Shown: one piece after another, positions 6,441 to 10,144 of the stretch
Layout of the letters: each line of letters begins with the position of its first letter
Numbering within the stretch: the first letter of the stretch is position 1
Source of the DNA: Treponema sp.
Lineage (GTDB): Bacteria; Spirochaetota; Spirochaetia; Treponematales; Breznakiellaceae
DNA: 10,144 nucleotides
Direction of reading: 5' to 3'
NCBI GenBank assembly: GCA_031279925.1
Contig: JAITHQ010000235.1
Coordinates: 1 to 10,144 of the forward strand
The notes under the pieces: model-generated
What the model was told of the DNA's origin: nothing
Seen by the model: only the letters and a program-made list of their open reading frames with translations
Databases searched by the model: none
Position numbers and translations under genes: made by a program

Positions 6441-6501
6441 TTTCCCTGGCCCCGTTAGACCAGAGTATCACGTTCTCCCGATAATCTAAATCATAGTTTC
6501 T

Positions 6502-6517
6502 CCGTGGATCCGTGGAT
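6502..6517. repeat. Two tandem 8-bp repeats before a T7 run
   Basis: CCGTGGAT occurs twice in a row (6502-6509, 6510-6517) and is followed by seven T residues (6517-6523). No stem precedes the T-run strongly enough to call a terminator. The rest of 6441-6624 holds nothing recognisable except a 6-bp hairpin, GGTTAT/ATAACC (6592-6609), followed by ACTTTTT, which could be a weak plus-strand terminator. Confidence 0.4.
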
Positions 6518-6624
6518 TTTTTTAAGAGTGAATTGACTATAACTAGGATAAAGTACACCGAATTGTTCATCTACGCCGCTTAATGCAACACGGTTATTTT
6601 ACCATAACCACTTTTTGAATTCCG

Positions 6625-6670
6625 GCGCAGGCAGCCGCCCGGAAATTACTTTCCAGGCAGCCGCCTGCGC
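6625..6670 (-). terminator. 21-bp stem-loop directly after the outer-membrane protein gene
   Basis: The arms 6625-6645 and 6650-6670 pair over 21 positions around a 4-base loop. Eighteen pairs are Watson-Crick. The three others are G-U in the minus-strand RNA but A-C mismatches in the plus-strand RNA, so the structure is suited to the transcript of the gene that ends 3 bases upstream. No U-run follows, so it may be a terminator, an RNA 3'-end stabiliser, or a protein-binding stem. Confidence 0.6.
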
Positions 6671-6673
6671 ATT

Positions 6674-7669
6674 TTAAATCTGGAACCTTGCCCCTACGGT
6701 AAAGCCATATCTGGCGTCGATAAAGTTGAAAAGACCCGTCAGGTCAATTTTGAAAAAAGGCAGATTGCAGGAAACCCCTCCAAAGGCCCGGAAGCTCCAG
6801 CCGGTAATGCTCATAATAGAAGAAAAGCCGGTGTCTGAAAGATCGGCAATGCCGTATTGTTTGACAGCCTCTTTGGCAACGGCCAAATCGCCGCTGCTAT
6901 GGATTGTTGATTCTATTTTATACCCGGCCTTTGACCATGCATGACTCAACCCAATGCCCAGATAGGGGGTAACAATCAGGAATGATTTGGAAATCTGCGC
7001 CTTAAAGTCCAGCGTCGACGTTTCCCATAATAAACCTACCTTTGGGGCGGATAAGGTTAGTGTCTGAGCATTAGAACTTAAATCCGTATAACCAAAAGAT
7101 AAGGGCTGTCCAATGTCTTTGGCAAGACCGCCGCTCAGATAGTTATACCCCACGCCCACGGAAACCGTAGGAACCGTTACGCTGCCTTTCAGTATCGCAT
7201 AACGGAAATCCCCGCCGATAAGAAAATAATCCAGTTCCCAGTCTTCCGGTTTAATGGGCAGATAGCCGAATTTCAGGCCCACGTCAAAGGGCAGAATAAC
7301 CCCCCCGATGCGGCCTTCCACGGTGTAACCGGGGATAGGGTAGCCGCCAAAATTCAAGGGCAGGCTAAAACCAAACATGCCTGCAAGCTCATTAAACGAA
7401 CCGAAGTCGGTGGTGGTAAAACCCAAAGAGAGGCCCGCGCCAAAATGGGGCGGTACGCCAAGGAGCTGCCCAATGTAGGCGTCCGACCAGTTTAACCCAA
7501 TAGTGGAATTAAAGGGCAGAGTCAGGGCCAGTTTTTCGGAAAATTCGTCAACGCGATTTTGCAGTTCTTTTAATTGCGGAGCTTGGGAAAACACCGGGCT
7601 TGCGGCGCAGAGCAAGAGAACCAAAGCGGCAAACACAATCCCGCTATGATTTTGTATTTTTCTTTTCAA
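6674..7669 (-). CDS. Predicted outer-membrane beta-barrel protein
   Basis: From TTG 7669 the product is 331 residues and begins MKRKIQNHSGIVFAALVLLL, a typical signal peptide, likely cleaved after PVFSQ. An in-frame ATG lies 12 bases upstream (7681), but the GGAGG ribosome binding site (7675-7679) overlaps that ATG and is spaced five bases from the TTG, so TTG is preferred. A short charged helix (LKELQNRVDEFSEKLALTL) is followed by many alternating hydrophobic/aromatic strands rich in Gly, Tyr and Phe (for example GAGLSLGFTTTDFGSF, VTVPTVSVGVGYNYLSGG, IVTPYLGIGLSHAW). The chain ends GFTVGARFQI, with aromatic/hydrophobic alternation like the final strand recognised by the BAM complex. This supports an outer-membrane barrel. 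The specific family and any transported substrate are not recognised. The gene appears to stand alone, convergent with the SPOR gene and divergent from the helicase gene. Confidence 0.75.
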   Translation of the reverse strand: MKRKIQNHSGIVFAALVLLLCAASPVFSQAPQLKELQNRVDEFSEKLALTLPFNSTIGLNWSDAYIGQLLGVPPHFGAGLSLGFTTTDFGSFNELAGMFGFSLPLNFGGYPIPGYTVEGRIGGVILPFDVGLKFGYLPIKPEDWELDYFLIGGDFRYAILKGSVTVPTVSVGVGYNYLSGGLAKDIGQPLSFGYTDLSSNAQTLTLSAPKVGLLWETSTLDFKAQISKSFLIVTPYLGIGLSHAWSKAGYKIESTIHSSGDLAVAKEAVKQYGIADLSDTGFSSIMSITGWSFRAFGGVSCNLPFFKIDLTGLFNFIDARYGFTVGARFQI

Positions 7670-7709
7670 AACATCCTCCATAACTTAACAGACTTTATAT
7701 TAGAGCCGG

Positions 7710-7734
7710 TTGCAAAACCCGGTTGGGTTTGCAA
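7710..7734. repeat. Hairpin in the divergent promoter region
   Basis: TTGCAAAACCC (7710-7720), loop GGTT, GGGTTTGCAA (7725-7734) forms a 10-bp stem with one bulged A. It lies about 40 bases upstream of the outer-membrane protein start, in the 201-bp gap shared with the helicase gene. It could act in the 5' leader of the former or be an operator; no promoter elements could be fixed around it. Confidence 0.35.
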
Positions 7735-7870
7735 TTTCCTCTACTTAATACAGTATATCTCCTTAGTGAGTAAAAAGCAAATTGCATCCAAGCGGGAAAA
7801 CGGCAAAAGGGCAAATGGTTTGCCGAAGACTTCTCTTTTTTTCCAAAAAACGTTATTATAAATCAGTATT

Positions 7871-9610
7871 ATGGAATTTAAAGAATTTGATCTGCATCCT
7901 GATTTGCAGCGGGGCATTGCCGAGGCTGAATATGTTACCTGTATGCCCGTCCAGGAGCAGGTATTGACCCATGCCTTCGGCGGACAGGACCTTTATGTGC
8001 AGTCCCAGACCGGGACGGGGAAAACCGCCGCTTTTTTGATAGTGATTTTCCAGCGGCTTTTAACCGAAGAACTGTTGGCGGGGAAGAAGGCCATTATTAT
8101 GGTTCCCACGCGGGAACTGGCGGTTCAGGTTGAAGAAGAAGCAAACCTTTTGGGCAAGTATCTTCCGTTTAAGGTGGGAAGTTTTTATGGCGGCGTAGGC
8201 TATACCCGGCAGGAAAAACTGCTGCGCGAAAACGTCCGGATTTTGGTGGGAACTCCGGGCCGGGTGCTGGACCTGAATAAATCCGGCAAAATGAACCTTA
8301 TGGATATTGCTTTTCTGGTGCTGGATGAAGCGGACCGGATGTTCGATATGGGTTTTTATCCTGACCTGCGAAAGCTCATCAAAGTAGTGCCCCCGGCTGA
8401 TCGCCGCCAGACAATGCTTTTTAGCGCGACGCTCAACGCTTGGGTAAAAAATCTTGCATGGGAATACACCAAATCGCCTTACGAGATCGAAATTAAGCCG
8501 GAGAATGTCACGGTTGAGGAAATCGAACAGGTGCTCTACCATGTTCCTTCCGAAGAAAAAATGAAGCTGCTGCTGGGAATCCTTGAACAGGAAAAGCCCG
8601 AAAGCGCGATTGTTTTTTGTAACACCAAGCGCTATACGGAGATCGTTGCCAAGCGGCTGCGGATTAACGGCTACGACTGCGAATTCATTATTGGCGATCT
8701 GCCGCAGGTGCGGCGGCTTAAAATAATTGAAGATGTAAAAGCGGGGAAGATCAAATTCCTTGTTGCTACCGATGTCGCGGCGCGGGGCCTGGACATCGAG
8801 GGCCTTGCTATGGTGGTCAATTACGATCTGCCGGTTGAGGCTGAAAACTATGTGCATCGCATTGGCCGCACCGCGCGCGCCGGAAAAACCGGCAAGGCGA
8901 TTACCCTGGCAAGCGAACAGGATGTATACGAACTGCCCGCCATTGAACGCTATATCGGAAAAAAGATACCTTCGGAAATTTCCATGCAGGAACTCCATGC
9001 GGAAGACAAAAGCGCGGGCCAGCATATTCGTACCGAGTTCTATGAAGACCGCAGGGAGGAGCGCCGTCCGCACGGCGGAGCGAAGGCCGGCGAGAGCGGA
9101 AGGGCGCGTTCCCCTGACGAGCGGCGCGATAAACAGCAGGGCGATAAAGCGCGGGGAAACAGAACAACCAAGGGGCGCAGGCGCGATGCCCGGAGCGGCG
9201 GAGAGTCCCGCAGAGACGGCGGGCCTGTGAAGGGCTCCAGGCAGGAGGGCGGGCAGGACCTTTCCCGGCTGTCATTTGAAGAACGGATGGCGGTGTACAA
9301 GAAAAAGTACGATCCAGATCGGCAGGGCGGCGCGGCCCGAGACGGAGACAGCAAAAAAACGGCGCTGCCAAAAGCCGAAACCGGCGGCAGGAACAAAAGG
9401 CAAGGCGGACGAAAAAGCCGGGGCCATTCCCGGCAAAGCGCCTCCGCGCCGGTTTCCGCCGGAAAGAAAAGCGCCGAAGCGGGCGGCGGGAAACGGCCTG
9501 TTACGCGCAATGGCAGACCAAAAGACGCGCAGCATGCCGCGCCGCAACAGCCGGCTGCCCCGGAAAAAAAGGGAATCCTTTCGCGGCTTTTGGGAATATT
9601 TAAGAAGCAG

Positions 9611-9625
<15 letters not shown>
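7871..9625 (+). CDS. DEAD-box ATP-dependent RNA helicase, RhlB/RhlE-like, with long basic tail
   Basis: The product is 584 residues. The helicase core (about 1-375) carries every motif: Q motif with Q28 (CMPVQ), motif I SQTGTGKT (45-52), Ia PTRELAVQV (79-87), Ib TPGR (128-131), II DEAD (152-155), III SAT (185-187), IV AIVFCNTK (246-253), V VATDVAARGLDI (298-309) and VI HRIGRTARAG (329-338). It should unwind short RNA duplexes with ATP, in mRNA decay, ribosome assembly or cold adaptation. Residues about 390-565 are a disordered tail rich in Arg, Lys and Gly with RR/GG clusters, probably for RNA binding. It ends in a short amphipathic stretch, KKGILSRLLGIFKK (564-577). ATG 7871 has no Shine-Dalgarno sequence. 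An AT-rich TATTAT (7854-7859) just upstream might give a very short or absent leader. The neighbouring ABC-F gene follows on the same strand. Whether it is RhlB, RhlE or CshA-like cannot be settled by reading. Confidence 0.93.

Positions 9626-10144
<519 letters not shown>

Noticed and set aside
6293..6484. 63-codon plus-strand frame in the intergenic element
   Set aside because: There is no ribosome binding site, and it lies over the inverted-repeat arm and hairpins with no protein-like pattern.
5797..6673. CRISPR array, tmRNA, RNase P RNA, group II intron or a known riboswitch in the structured intergenic region
   Set aside because: No regularly spaced direct repeats and no recognisable conserved cores of these RNAs (such as an intron domain V or the RNase P signature) were found.
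8060..9073. 337-codon antisense open frame inside the helicase gene
   Set aside because: The plus-strand frame carries all DEAD-box motifs; the antisense frame has no recognisable domain.

Overview
The window looks like chromosomal DNA of a Gram-negative bacterium with a diderm envelope, most likely a spirochaete of the Treponema group (possibly the termite-gut treponemes). This is an inference from three things: a spirochaete-style mix of a secreted alanine/proline-rich SPOR protein, an outer-membrane beta-barrel and a specialised NusG paralogue beside a sugar-nucleotide enzyme; moderately GC-rich coding DNA; and strong GGAGG-type ribosome binding sites. No rRNA or tRNA is present to confirm it.

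Layout, left to right. 1-1150 (minus) holds a decayed IS630-family transposase that runs off the left edge. 1224-1500 is a strikingly AT-rich island with its own sigma70-like promoter and one gene for a 74-residue membrane/coiled-coil protein. 1547-3665 (minus) is a two-gene unit: a LoaP/RfaH-like NusG paralogue followed by a soluble CapD/WbpM-type nucleotide-sugar 4,6-dehydratase/epimerase. This is the usual head of a surface-polysaccharide operon, but here nothing follows except the AT-rich island and the IS remnant. 3730-5796 (plus, divergent) is a two-gene unit of exported proteins: a 164-residue secreted protein of unknown function, and a 514-residue protein with a degenerate RlpA-like barrel, a 25-residue tandem repeat and a C-terminal SPOR domain.

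5797-6673 is an 877-bp convergent intergenic region without a credible gene but full of structure. It contains a terminator-like hairpin, a cluster of small hairpins, a roughly 510-bp element bounded by two inverted copies of a roughly 90-bp sequence, and a 21-bp stem whose three imperfect pairs are G-U only in the minus-strand transcript. 6674-7669 (minus) is an exported beta-barrel-type outer-membrane protein that probably starts at TTG. 7871-9625 (plus) is a DEAD-box RNA helicase with all core motifs and a long basic tail. Its stop codon lies inside the left arm of a roughly 120-bp inverted-repeat element (9611-9732). The last gene, cut by the right edge, is an ABC-F ATPase of the YbiT/Uup type starting at GTG 9754.

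How the parts fit: the NusG paralogue probably promotes read-through of the polysaccharide unit; the SPOR protein and its partner probably act at septal peptidoglycan; the helicase and ABC-F protein act on RNA and ribosomes. No convincing new multi-gene system is visible. The least explained parts are the structured element at 5927-6440, the inverted repeat at 9611-9732, the AT-rich small membrane gene, and the orphaned antiterminator-dehydratase pair.
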